Part shown: in pieces, positions 8,375-15,760 of the stretch
Position numbering within the stretch: position 1 is the first letter of the stretch
Layout of the letters: each line of letters begins with the position of its first letter
Assembly: GCA_937901525.1 (NCBI GenBank)
Contig: CALDHX010000023.1
Location: 1 to 16,679, forward strand
Direction: 5' to 3'
Length of the DNA stretch: 16,679 bases
Source of the DNA: an uncultured Bacteroidales bacterium
GTDB taxonomy: Bacteria; Bacteroidota; Bacteroidia; Bacteroidales; P3
The notes under the pieces: generated by a model
Database searches by the model: none
What the model was told of the DNA's origin: nothing
The model's input: the letters and a program-made list of their open reading frames with translations, nothing else
Translations under genes and position numbers: made by a program

Positions 8375-9259
8375 ATGAATGTTTTTCAACAAAAATTGCT
8401 TTCACTCTCTGATAGTATGAGAAAAGCAAGTGAAAGAGTATGTGAAAGTGAGGTTGTATCTCAGTTAGATGTTGATGTTTTAAGACAAAAAATGAGGGAA
8501 ATGTATGATTTTCTTCTTACTGCTGACTATCAGGAATCTATTGTTGAAACTTTTATTGAGCAAGAACCTGTTTTGGAAATTGAATTGAAGGAAGAAAAAC
8601 CAGTAGTAGAAGAAAAGAAACAGGAGGTGATAGAAATTATTGAAGAAAAGCTTGAGGTTAAAGAAGAACCAATAAGAGTTGAAGAGAAAATTTTAGAGAT
8701 AGAAGAAGAAAAGCTTGAGGTTAAAGAGGAAGTAGTAGTTATTAAGGAGGAGAAAATAGAGGTTGAAAAAGAAAAATTAGAAATCGTAGAAGAAAAAGTT
8801 GAACTTGAAATTGAGTTGCCTAAGGTTGTTGAACCAGAAATAGTTTTTGAAGAACCTGTAAAGCAACCCGAAATAGAAACTCCAAAAGCTTCTTCTGTTT
8901 TAGATTATCTCCATAATAATATAATGAGAGATAATGAACCAAAACAAGCAAAAAAAGAAGAATATACTACACTTGATTTATTTAAAACTCAAACATCAAT
9001 CGCAGAACAATTTGAAAATAAAAATAGAAGCGATCTTAGAACTGCAATTGGCGTAGGTGAGAAATTTATGTTCATAAATGATTTGTTTTCTGGCGACTTA
9101 AAGGCATATACTAATTTTATAAATATTCTTAATGAGGCAGATAGTTTAGAAATGTCAATGGTAATAATAGAGGAAAATCGTAGTAAAAGAAAATGGATTA
9201 AAAATTCATTGGCATATAGCACGCTTGAAAATTTAGTTGAAAAGAGATTTAGAAAATAA
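8375..9259 (+). CDS. Glu-rich protein of unknown function with conserved Bacteroidota C-terminal domain
   Basis: The 294-residue protein has three parts. Residues 1-65 are a helical N-terminal segment (MNVFQQKLLSLSDSMRKASERV). Residues 66-170 are a low-complexity Glu/Lys/Val linker made of EEKLEVKEE-like units, with the same 23-base block at 8642-8664 and 8705-8727, 63 bases apart and in frame. Residues 195-294 are a compact C-terminal domain (LDLF, DLRTAIGVGEKFMFINDLFSGD, ending LVEKRFRK). From memory, this C-terminal pattern recurs in uncharacterised Bacteroidales proteins encoded near gmk; no function is known to me. There is no signal peptide or membrane segment, so it is probably cytoplasmic. 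The stop is one base before the gmk start, so the two are co-transcribed. The linker superficially recalls TonB but is Pro-poor and lacks the membrane anchor. Confidence 0.8.
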   Translation: MNVFQQKLLSLSDSMRKASERVCESEVVSQLDVDVLRQKMREMYDFLLTADYQESIVETFIEQEPVLEIELKEEKPVVEEKKQEVIEIIEEKLEVKEEPIRVEEKILEIEEEKLEVKEEVVVIKEEKIEVEKEKLEIVEEKVELEIELPKVVEPEIVFEEPVKQPEIETPKASSVLDYLHNNIMRDNEPKQAKKEEYTTLDLFKTQTSIAEQFENKNRSDLRTAIGVGEKFMFINDLFSGDLKAYTNFINILNEADSLEMSMVIIEENRSKRKWIKNSLAYSTLENLVEKRFRK

Positions 9260-9260
9260 A

Positions 9261-9845
9261 ATGAATAAAGGTGTATTTATTTTTTCAGCACCTTCGGGTA
9301 GTGGAAAGACTTCTATTCTTAAACCTATATTAGAGAAATTAAAAGATAAGTTTAGCTTTTCTATATCGGCAACAACTCGTCCTGCACGTGAGGGAGAGAA
9401 AGATGGAATTGATTATTATTTTGTTACCCAAGGAGAAATGAAAACTCATATAGAGAAAGGCGATTTTCTTGAATGGGAAGAGGTTTATTCAGGTAAGTAT
9501 TACGGAACTTTTAAGTCGGAATTAGATAGAATTTGGAAGCAAGGCAAGTATGTGATTTTTGATATAGATGTAAAAGGTGGTGTAAATATAAAAAACATTT
9601 TGAAAAATCAAGCTTGTTCTATATTTATTATGCCTCCAAGTATAGAAGAATTGGAAAATAGACTTAGAAAGCGCAATACAGAAAGTGAAGATACATTAAA
9701 GGAAAGACTTTCTCGTGCAGAAATGGAAATATCGCTTTCTGAAAACTTTGATTATGTAGTGTGCAATGATGAATTGGAAGTTGCCATTGCAAGGGTAGAA
9801 GAAATAATTACACAACAAATGAATTATTGGAACGTTAAGCAATAA
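9261..9845 (+). CDS. gmk: Guanylate kinase
   Basis: The 194-residue enzyme phosphorylates GMP to GDP using ATP in the cytoplasm, an essential step in GTP, dGTP and (p)ppGpp supply. The P-loop FSAPSGSGKTS is at the N-terminus. It is followed by the GMP-binding region SISATTRPAREGEKDGIDYYFV, then the EWEEVYSGKYYGT motif, FDIDVKGG and the lid arginines (LRKRNTES, RLSRAEME). The length is normal for the family. The frame is open eight codons further upstream to an ATG at 9237, but that start would overlap the previous gene. ATG 9261, one base after the upstream stop and immediately before NKGVFIFSAPSGSGKT, fits the family N-terminus. It is the second gene of the plus-strand run. Confidence 0.97.
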   Translation: MNKGVFIFSAPSGSGKTSILKPILEKLKDKFSFSISATTRPAREGEKDGIDYYFVTQGEMKTHIEKGDFLEWEEVYSGKYYGTFKSELDRIWKQGKYVIFDIDVKGGVNIKNILKNQACSIFIMPPSIEELENRLRKRNTESEDTLKERLSRAEMEISLSENFDYVVCNDELEVAIARVEEIITQQMNYWNVKQ

Positions 9846-9856
9846 AGGAAAATACG

Positions 9857-10483
9857 ATGAGTAATAGAGAAAATTATGTTTGCGTAATAGAACTTTTGAA
9901 TTTTGAACAAATAGCTTTGGAAGGTGGAAGAGATTTGTTAAAGATAAGGGTGGAGAATATTGCAAATCAACTAAAAAAAATAAAAGAAGCATTACAAGAT
10001 GTTGAAATAGATTTTTTAGGAAAAGAAATTATAATTAGATTGAAAGCAGAAAGTAATCAATTTGAAAGATTTGTTGAATTGATTATGGATTATAACAAAC
10101 ACTCTTTGTTATTTGCTATTCCTTTTAGAGCGATTATTTTTAAAGAAAACGCTATTGTTGAAAGTGAAAACAATTTTAATTTACATCTTTCCAAAGAATA
10201 CTTTTTTGCAAAGGCTCAATTACAGAATTTTGATTTAGCTTCTGTTTTGATTCAACAAGACTTATGCGAAGAAAAATTAGAAATTCTTTCAAAATATTGT
10301 GTGGTTTATCAAGGTAAAACAGTATTGAAACTCGGCAAAAAACAGATTGCTCAAATCGCTTTGCAGGGAATGAAAAATAGTATCAATAATAGTTTTAACA
10401 AAATAGGAATTGACGACTTTTCTACTCCATACTCAAAAATTCTAAACAATACTTTAAAGTTTGTTGATATGCAAAACTTATAG
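9857..10483 (+). CDS. Unrecognised 208-residue protein between gmk and the SpoIIE phosphatase
   Basis: I do not recognise a family with confidence. The protein is soluble-looking, with no signal peptide or membrane helix. It begins with a beta strand (NYVCVIELLNFEQIALEGG) and a long helix (LLKIRVENIANQLKKIKEAL). A strand (IDFLGKEIIIRL), a helix and a strand pair (LLFAIPFRAIIFKENAIV) follow, then a helix with AKAQLQNFDLASVLIQQDL. This order faintly resembles the fold of class III nucleotidyl cyclases, but the usual metal-binding aspartates and the GD motif are not evident, so any relation would be to a catalytically dead form. It starts 11 bases after gmk, with a Shine-Dalgarno-like AAAGGA before the ATG, and stops 6 bases before the phosphatase gene. 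The close coupling suggests a partner or regulator of that phosphatase; this is inference. Confidence 0.75.
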   Translation: MSNRENYVCVIELLNFEQIALEGGRDLLKIRVENIANQLKKIKEALQDVEIDFLGKEIIIRLKAESNQFERFVELIMDYNKHSLLFAIPFRAIIFKENAIVESENNFNLHLSKEYFFAKAQLQNFDLASVLIQQDLCEEKLEILSKYCVVYQGKTVLKLGKKQIAQIALQGMKNSINNSFNKIGIDDFSTPYSKILNNTLKFVDMQNL

Positions 10484-10489
10484 TTATTT

Positions 10490-11683
10490 ATGGAAGTAAA
10501 AAACAAATTTCACGTTGAAACCTCATGTTTTCAAAAAAATCACAAAGGAGAGTTTATTTGTGGTGATGTTTTTATTTCAAAACGTTTGAAAGAAGAAAAC
10601 AGAACATTAGCTGTCTTGGCAGATGGAATGGGACATGGCGTGAAAGCAAACGTTCTTGCAACATTAACTTCTACTATGGCAATAAATTTTGCAGAAGAAC
10701 ACAAAGATGCACAAACTATTGCTAATATAATTATGGACACATTACCTATTTGTAGCGAAAGAAAAACGAGTTATGCAACTTTTACAATAGTTGATGTTCA
10801 TAATAACGAAGTAAATATTCTTGAATATGACAATCCTCTTTGTCTTATTATGAGAGGAGGTAATGTTTTTGAACCTGAATGGAATTGTTTATTGCTTGAA
10901 AACATTGATGGACAAGGAAGAAGTCAAGAAATAATGACATGCAGTTTCAAACCAATGAAAGAGGATAGAATTATCTTTATTTCTGATGGTGTAACTCAAT
11001 CTGGAATGGGTAATGATGATATGCTTTTAGGTTGGGGACGAGATGCGTATGTGGAATATGTGAAAGATACGATTTTAAACGAGAGATACATTTCAGCAAC
11101 AAAGCTTGCACAAAGAGTAGTAAACAAAGCATATAGCAATGATAAGTTTTCTTCAAAAGACGACACGAGTTGTGCAGTTATCTATTTTAGAAACCCAAGA
11201 AAAACAATAATTGCCACAGGTCCTCCTTGCGATGTGAGTAAAGATGCAGAGTATGTAGAAAGAGTAAAGACGTTTGACGGATTTAAAATAGTATCAGGAG
11301 CAACTACTGCTGAGATATTCTCAAAACATTTAGGCGTAGAGATTGTTGATGACTATGAAAATATGGATTCAACTCTGCCTCCAATGAGCAAGATGAAAGG
11401 AATAGATTTAGTAACCGAAGGAGTATTAACACTAAATAAAGTAATCACACTGCTTTCCAATGCAACAGGGAATTATAACTTTGGAAACGGTCCAGCAGAT
11501 AAGATTTCAGAAAGTTTATTGAATAGCGATGAAATTCATCTCTTAGTAGGGACAAAAATAAATCCTGCTCACCACGAGCCAGACTTACCTGTGGAGATAG
11601 CATTGCGTAAAAGCGTAATAAAACGCTTAGTTGAAGTGCTTGAAAAGAAGTATATGAAAGAAGTAATTGTTGAATATTTATAA
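10490..11683 (+). CDS. SpoIIE-family (PP2C-like) serine phosphatase with conserved C-terminal domain
   Basis: The 397-residue protein is a soluble PPM/SpoIIE phosphatase. Metal-binding acidic residues are in place: Asp26 (FICGDVF), Asp45 in the diagnostic VLADGMGHG motif, Asp166 in FISDGV and Asp224-Asp225-Thr226 (DDTSCAV). Residues 240-397 form a second conserved domain (SGATTAEIFSKHLG, KGIDLVTEGVLTLNKV, GPADKI, LLVGTKINPAHHEPDLPVEIALR). I recall this phosphatase-plus-tail architecture being encoded beside [FeFe]-hydrogenase or ferredoxin-type subunits in Bacteroidales and Clostridia. No such genes are in this window, so its partner here may be the 208-residue protein immediately upstream. 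No sensor or membrane domain is present. It probably dephosphorylates a protein substrate; the target is unknown. Confidence 0.9.
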   Translation: MEVKNKFHVETSCFQKNHKGEFICGDVFISKRLKEENRTLAVLADGMGHGVKANVLATLTSTMAINFAEEHKDAQTIANIIMDTLPICSERKTSYATFTIVDVHNNEVNILEYDNPLCLIMRGGNVFEPEWNCLLLENIDGQGRSQEIMTCSFKPMKEDRIIFISDGVTQSGMGNDDMLLGWGRDAYVEYVKDTILNERYISATKLAQRVVNKAYSNDKFSSKDDTSCAVIYFRNPRKTIIATGPPCDVSKDAEYVERVKTFDGFKIVSGATTAEIFSKHLGVEIVDDYENMDSTLPPMSKMKGIDLVTEGVLTLNKVITLLSNATGNYNFGNGPADKISESLLNSDEIHLLVGTKINPAHHEPDLPVEIALRKSVIKRLVEVLEKKYMKEVIVEYL

Positions 11684-11699
11684 AAAAAGCTTAATTTTG
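11670..11699 (+). promoter_or_regulatory. Bacteroidota-type promoter (TTG, 19 bases, TAATTTTG) before the Sel1-repeat genes
   Basis: TTG at 11670-11672 lies 19 bases from TAATTTTG at 11692-11699, an exact match to the -7 consensus TAnnTTTG with normal spacing. The -33 element lies within the last codons of the phosphatase gene. Transcription would start near 11705 and leave a leader of about 28 bases before the ATG at 11733. This makes the two Sel1 genes and the sugar mutase separately expressible from the gmk-phosphatase run. Confidence 0.65.
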
Positions 11700-11732
11700 C
11701 CTTTTTAAATCAAAGAGAAAATAAATTTAGAT

Positions 11733-12314
11733 ATGATAAAAAGAGTTTTAATTACATTGTTAGCAATAGTTTTTGGATTAAACACTTTTGCACAAACCTT
11801 TATTAGAGATGCCGAACAAGGAAATCCTAATGCACAATATCGACTTGGAAAAATGTATGAAAGAGCAGATAGAATGCCTAAGGATATTGCAAAAGCGATT
11901 GAATGGTATCAAAAAGCAGCAGAGCAAAATCACCCTAAGGCAATAATGGCTTTGGCAGAGCTTTATTACTATGGAGTTGATGTAAAGCAAAATGCACACT
12001 TAGCATTTAAGTATTTCAACTTAGCAGCAGAGCATAAAAATGCAGAAGCATATTTTTGTCTTGGTGAAATGTACGAACAAGGAGTTGGAGTAGCAAAACA
12101 CTTGCCTACTGCATACGAATGGTTTAAAAAAGCGGCAGATGAAGGAGGTCTTGCTAAGGCTCAGTTCAAAATAGGCAAGATGTTGTATTTTGGAGAAGGA
12201 GTAAAAAAGAATATTGCACAAGGAGTAAACTATGTAAAATTAGCATTTAACAACGGATACCCAACAGCAATGCAATTCTGGAACGAAAACCAATTGTGGA
12301 GATATGAACAATAA
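11733..12314 (+). CDS. Secreted Sel1-like repeat protein (first of a pair)
   Basis: The 193-residue protein starts with a signal peptide (MIKRVLITLLAIVFGLNTFAQ), so it is exported across the inner membrane, probably to the periplasm. The rest is almost entirely Sel1-like (TPR-related) helix-turn-helix repeats of 36-38 residues. About four to five units are visible, each with the pattern A-x-x-G-x-x-x-A-x-x-x-L-G-x-M-Y and ending in A-x-x-W-[YF]-x-K-A-A; clear examples are AQYRLGKMYE, AYFCLGEMYEQGVGV and AQFKIGKMLYFGEGV. Such repeats form a curved scaffold for protein-protein contacts; no enzyme domain is present. It follows a good promoter, and its stop lies within the start region of a second Sel1 protein, suggesting that they work together. 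The partner protein is unknown. Confidence 0.9.
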   Translation: MIKRVLITLLAIVFGLNTFAQTFIRDAEQGNPNAQYRLGKMYERADRMPKDIAKAIEWYQKAAEQNHPKAIMALAELYYYGVDVKQNAHLAFKYFNLAAEHKNAEAYFCLGEMYEQGVGVAKHLPTAYEWFKKAADEGGLAKAQFKIGKMLYFGEGVKKNIAQGVNYVKLAFNNGYPTAMQFWNENQLWRYEQ

Positions 12315-12321
12315 GAATTAT

Positions 12322-13296
12322 ATGAAAAAAATATTATTAGGACTTTGTCTTTTATTTTGTTTTGGCATAGAAGCACAATGTCAAAACCTTTTGCTAAAAG
12401 CAAAAAATGGCAATACAGAAGCTCAATATGAATTAGCAACTCAATATTACAAAGGAATAGGACAAATACAAAGCTATTCCAATGCGTTTGTTTGGTATAA
12501 ACGAGCAGCAGAGAAGAATCATCTAGCATCATGTTACGCACTTGGCACAATGTATGAAGAAGGAAAAGGTTGCACTCAAAACATTCGATTAGCATTTAGT
12601 TATTATCTTCAAGCAGCAGAAAGAGGTAATGAATTATCTCAACTAAAAGTTGCAAAAATGTTTGATGAAGGAGAAGGCGTAATAGAAAATAAATCACGAG
12701 CATACTTGTGGTATAGAATCTGTGCCGAAAGAGGAGAAGCATTTTCTTGCCGTAGAGTAGGCGATTTTTATTTTGAGGGCGATGTAATAGCAAAAGATTT
12801 AGTAGAAGCAAAATATTGGTACGAAAAAGCAGCAGAAAAAAATGAAATTTATGCAATGCAAAATCTTGCATACATATATATAATAGGACAAAGCATTGCA
12901 CCCGATTACCAAAAAGCATCAAAACTAATAGAACTCCCGCTTGAAAAAAATCTACCCGTTGCTCAATACGTAAAAGGATTCCTATTAGAAAACGGATTCT
13001 ATGGAGAAAAGAAAAAAAGCGAAGCAATAAATTGGTATAAGAAATCAGCAAATCAAGATTGTCCTTATGCAAAAGAAATAGTTGCAATTGACACCTATCA
13101 AAAAACAGGAGAAATAAAAGATTTGTTAGATATAAAAAACATAGAACAATCTCAAACTTATTATATCTTAGGAAAAGAATACATAGACGGTAAAAAAATT
13201 AAGAAAAACCGTAAAAAAGGAATGGATTACATTAAAAAATCAGCACAATTAGGCAACAAAGAAGCAGAAAACTATTTAACCAAAAAGAAAAAATAA
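12322..13296 (+). CDS. Secreted Sel1-like repeat protein (second of a pair)
   Basis: From the chosen start this is a 324-residue protein with signal peptide MKKILLGLCLLFCFGIEAQC, possibly with a cleavage site after EAQ. About seven Sel1 repeats follow (AQYELATQYYKGIG, SCYALGTMYEEGKGC, SQLKVAKMFDEGEGV, SCRRVGDFYFEGDV, AMQNLAYIYIIGQ, and two more degenerate units near the C-terminus, ending in a Lys-rich tail). An alternative ATG at 12304 overlaps the previous stop by 11 bases and would add MNNKNY; ATG 12322 puts the basic residues directly at the hydrophobic core and is preferred. The protein is a longer, diverged paralogue of the upstream gene, so the pair probably arose by tandem duplication. 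It ends 6 bases before the sugar mutase. The role is inferred to be an envelope scaffold; no enzymatic motif is present. Confidence 0.88.
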   Translation: MKKILLGLCLLFCFGIEAQCQNLLLKAKNGNTEAQYELATQYYKGIGQIQSYSNAFVWYKRAAEKNHLASCYALGTMYEEGKGCTQNIRLAFSYYLQAAERGNELSQLKVAKMFDEGEGVIENKSRAYLWYRICAERGEAFSCRRVGDFYFEGDVIAKDLVEAKYWYEKAAEKNEIYAMQNLAYIYIIGQSIAPDYQKASKLIELPLEKNLPVAQYVKGFLLENGFYGEKKKSEAINWYKKSANQDCPYAKEIVAIDTYQKTGEIKDLLDIKNIEQSQTYYILGKEYIDGKKIKKNRKKGMDYIKKSAQLGNKEAENYLTKKKK

Positions 13297-13302
13297 ACAA
13301 CT

Positions 13303-15006
13303 ATGATACAAATAGACAAAAATGCTGCAATCAATGCAGAAAAATGGTTAAACACAAGCATAGACCAGCAAGCAAAACAAGAGATAATATCTCTAAGAGA
13401 AAACAATGTAAACGAATTTAACGATGCCTTTTACAGAACATTAGAATTTGGAACAGGAGGACTAAGAGGCATAATGGGCATTGGAACAAATCGTATGAAT
13501 AAATACATTGTTGCAATGACAACACAAGGATTCTGTAACTACATTGCAGAAAACAATCCAGGAAAACAAATAAAAACCGTAATATCTTACGACAGCAGAA
13601 ACAATAGCAAAGAATTTGCAAAAATAACAGCAAGAGTTATGGCAGCAAATGGATTTGAGGTATATCTTTTTGAAGACATTCGCCCAACGCCTGAGTTATC
13701 TTTTGCCGTTAGAGAGTTGAAAGCCGATGCAGGAGTAATGATTACTGCTTCTCACAACCCAAAAGAATACAACGGATACAAAGCATATTGGAACGATGGA
13801 GCACAATTAACCTCTCCACACGATGAATTAGTGATAGAAAAAGTAAATGCAATAACAGACTTATCGCAAGTTAAAATGCAAGATGATGATAAAAATATCA
13901 CAATCATTGGAGAAGATATGGACAAAATCTACCTTGAAAAAATTAAATCCATATCAATCAATAGCGATTGCATAAAAAAACAAAAAGACTTAAAGATTGT
14001 CTATACACCACTCCACGGAACAGGTATTTCCTTAGTGCCAAAAGCATTGAAAGCATACGGATTTGAGAACGTAATCTGTGTAGAGGAACAATCAATCCCC
14101 GATGGAAATTTCCCAACCTGCGTTTCTCCAAATCCAGAAGAGCCTGCCGCACTTGAAATGGGCATAAAACTTGCAAAAGAAATAGATGCCGATATGCTTT
14201 TAGCAACAGACCCAGATGCAGACCGTGAAGCAATAGCAGTAAAAGACAACAAAGGAGAATGGATTATACTAAACGGAAATCAAACAGCAAGTCTTCTTTC
14301 TTATTATCTGCTTTCTGCAAATAAAAATGCAAACCTTCTAAAAGGAAATGAATATATCATCAAAACAGTTGTTACAACTGATTTGATAAAGAAAATGGCA
14401 GAAGATTTTTCTGTTGAATATTACGATGTACTTACAGGATTTAAACACATCGCTTCAAAGATAAGAGAAAATGAAGGAAAGAAAAGATACATAGGAGGAG
14501 GAGAAGAAAGTTTTGGATACCTAATAGGCGATTTTGTAAGAGACAAAGACGCAGTGTCAGCCTGCTGTATATTAGCAGAAATGGTAGCTTGGCTCAAAGA
14601 AGAAGGCACAAACCTATACGATTTCTTGCTTCAACTTTACACAAAGTATGGATTCTTCCAAGAAAAACAAGTTTCCATAACACGTAAAGGCAAAACAGGA
14701 GCAGAAGAAATTCAAAAAATGATGATGGATTTTAGAAACAATCCTCCAAAGCAATTAGATAATGATGAGGTTGTTGAAATAATAGACTACTTAGACACAG
14801 AAAAAACACAATTACCAAAATCCAACGTATTACAATACCTATTGAAAAGCGGAAGTAAAGTATCTGTTCGTCCAAGTGGCACAGAACCTAAAATTAAATT
14901 CTATTTCAGCATAGTAATACCAATGAATGACAAAGGCGAATATGAAAATCTTCAAACAAAAGCCTTTGAAAAAATAGAAAGAATAAAACAAGAATTAGGA
15001 CTATAA
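13303..15006 (+). CDS. Alpha-D-phosphohexomutase (phosphoglucomutase/phosphomannomutase)
   Basis: The 567-residue cytoplasmic enzyme interconverts hexose 1- and 6-phosphates through a phosphoserine intermediate. All four family loops are intact: the active-site serine Ser150 in ITASHNPKEYNGYK, the magnesium site TDPDADR (Asp303, Asp305, Asp307), the sugar-specificity loop GGGEESFGY (residues 398-406), and the phosphate-binding loop RPSGTEPKIK (residues 523 onward). The GEESFGY loop and the length near 570 match the PgcA/PGM2-like phosphoglucomutase branch common in Bacteroidota, so glucose phosphate is the more likely substrate, though phosphomannose activity cannot be excluded. It is the last gene of the plus-strand run, 6 bases after the second Sel1 gene, and is followed by a strong stem-loop. 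Its product glucose-1-phosphate is the substrate type of the UDPGP enzyme whose remnant lies 1.2 kb downstream. Confidence 0.95.
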   Translation: MIQIDKNAAINAEKWLNTSIDQQAKQEIISLRENNVNEFNDAFYRTLEFGTGGLRGIMGIGTNRMNKYIVAMTTQGFCNYIAENNPGKQIKTVISYDSRNNSKEFAKITARVMAANGFEVYLFEDIRPTPELSFAVRELKADAGVMITASHNPKEYNGYKAYWNDGAQLTSPHDELVIEKVNAITDLSQVKMQDDDKNITIIGEDMDKIYLEKIKSISINSDCIKKQKDLKIVYTPLHGTGISLVPKALKAYGFENVICVEEQSIPDGNFPTCVSPNPEEPAALEMGIKLAKEIDADMLLATDPDADREAIAVKDNKGEWIILNGNQTASLLSYYLLSANKNANLLKGNEYIIKTVVTTDLIKKMAEDFSVEYYDVLTGFKHIASKIRENEGKKRYIGGGEESFGYLIGDFVRDKDAVSACCILAEMVAWLKEEGTNLYDFLLQLYTKYGFFQEKQVSITRKGKTGAEEIQKMMMDFRNNPPKQLDNDEVVEIIDYLDTEKTQLPKSNVLQYLLKSGSKVSVRPSGTEPKIKFYFSIVIPMNDKGEYENLQTKAFEKIERIKQELGL

Positions 15007-15036
15007 AAACAAAGGAATTTTTTCTTTGATTTTTTA

Positions 15037-15078
15037 AAAAAAGTCTTTGAAAAAAAAATTTTTTTCAAAGACTTTTTT
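15037..15078. terminator. Bidirectional stem-loop terminator between convergent genes
   Basis: A perfect 20-base-pair inverted repeat is centred on 15057-15058. The arms carry GTCTTTG and CAAAGAC flanked by A and T tracts, so either strand gives a hairpin followed by a T run. It lies between the sugar mutase (plus) and the outer-membrane protein gene (minus) and can end both transcripts. Further CTTTG/CAAAG words flank it on both sides. Confidence 0.8.
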
Positions 15079-15099
15079 GTTTTTTTCTTTGTTTTATTT

Positions 15100-15750
15100 T
15101 TAGAATTTAAAGAGTTTCCAGCTTACGTTAAGGTTACAATTTAAAAAATAAGGAGAATAAAGACCATTAACATAAGAAAACTCACAACTTGCACCAAGTC
15201 CTAAACGGTAATTAGTGCTTGGTAAAAAGTATTGATAAGAAAGTTCTCCTCCAACTTGAAAATGCCAAGGGTCTCTTATTCTAATAGGTTCTGAAACTGC
15301 TCCTTTCGTGTAAATATACGCAGCACCAAGAATAGCACTTGCTTTTAATCTATGTGCTTTTGACTTATTTAGAAAATTATATCCTAAAACCAAAGAAGTA
15401 GAAGTAGTGATTTCATCAAAGTATTCAGTTATATAGTCATTCAAACCTCCTGGACAAAAAGATTTTTGAAAAATAAATCGGGTCATAAATTCTGCTTTTA
15501 AAACATTAAATCTTAAACGTGCAGAAAACTTATTATCATAATCCAATTCAAAAGAAGGTAAATAATTTAAGTACATATCATTAGGATAATTTACTTCTAT
15601 CTCGTGATAAAAATTATCTGTAAAATAAGTTATATCACCAAAGGGCAACAAACTTTCTTGAATGCTAAGCGTGAATTTCTTTTCATTCTCTTGCGAAACT
15701 GCAACGCCACACATAAACAATGCGACCAATAATAATAATGTTCTTTTCAT
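15100..15750 (-). CDS. Putative outer-membrane beta-barrel protein, unrecognised family
   Basis: The 216-residue protein has a signal peptide (MKRTLLLLVALFMCGVAVSQ) followed by alternating hydrophobic-polar stretches rich in aromatic residues and ending in Phe (NVSWKLFKF), which fits a small outer-membrane beta-barrel of about eight strands. Examples of likely strands are FSARLRFNVLKAEFM, STSLVLGYNF, LKASAILGAAYIY and YRLGLGASCEFSYV. I do not recognise a named family, and the function is unknown. Cys93 and Cys183 or a nearby cysteine could form a disulfide, but this is speculative. It starts 10 bases after the end of the chimeric reading frame on the same strand, with no promoter box visible in that gap, so it may be transcribed from further upstream. 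The stop lies about 20 bases from the shared terminator. Confidence 0.75.
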   Translation of the reverse strand: MKRTLLLLVALFMCGVAVSQENEKKFTLSIQESLLPFGDITYFTDNFYHEIEVNYPNDMYLNYLPSFELDYDNKFSARLRFNVLKAEFMTRFIFQKSFCPGGLNDYITEYFDEITTSTSLVLGYNFLNKSKAHRLKASAILGAAYIYTKGAVSEPIRIRDPWHFQVGGELSYQYFLPSTNYRLGLGASCEFSYVNGLYSPYFLNCNLNVSWKLFKF

Positions 15751-15760
15751 AATATTTATT

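Noticed and set aside
8570..8890. Glu/Val-rich linker considered as a TonB-like periplasm-spanning segment
   Set aside because: TonB linkers are Pro-rich and follow an N-terminal membrane anchor; this protein has neither and no TonB C-terminal domain.
12230..12595. A 121-residue minus-strand frame across the junction of the two Sel1 genes
   Set aside because: It covers both the end of one and the signal peptide of the other Sel1 gene, has a Cys/Leu/Phe-rich composition and shows no start signal.
12596..13087. A 163-residue open frame antisense to the second Sel1 gene
   Set aside because: Its product is Leu/Phe-rich with no domain pattern and lies wholly antisense to clear Sel1 repeats in an A-rich gene; it is a shadow frame.
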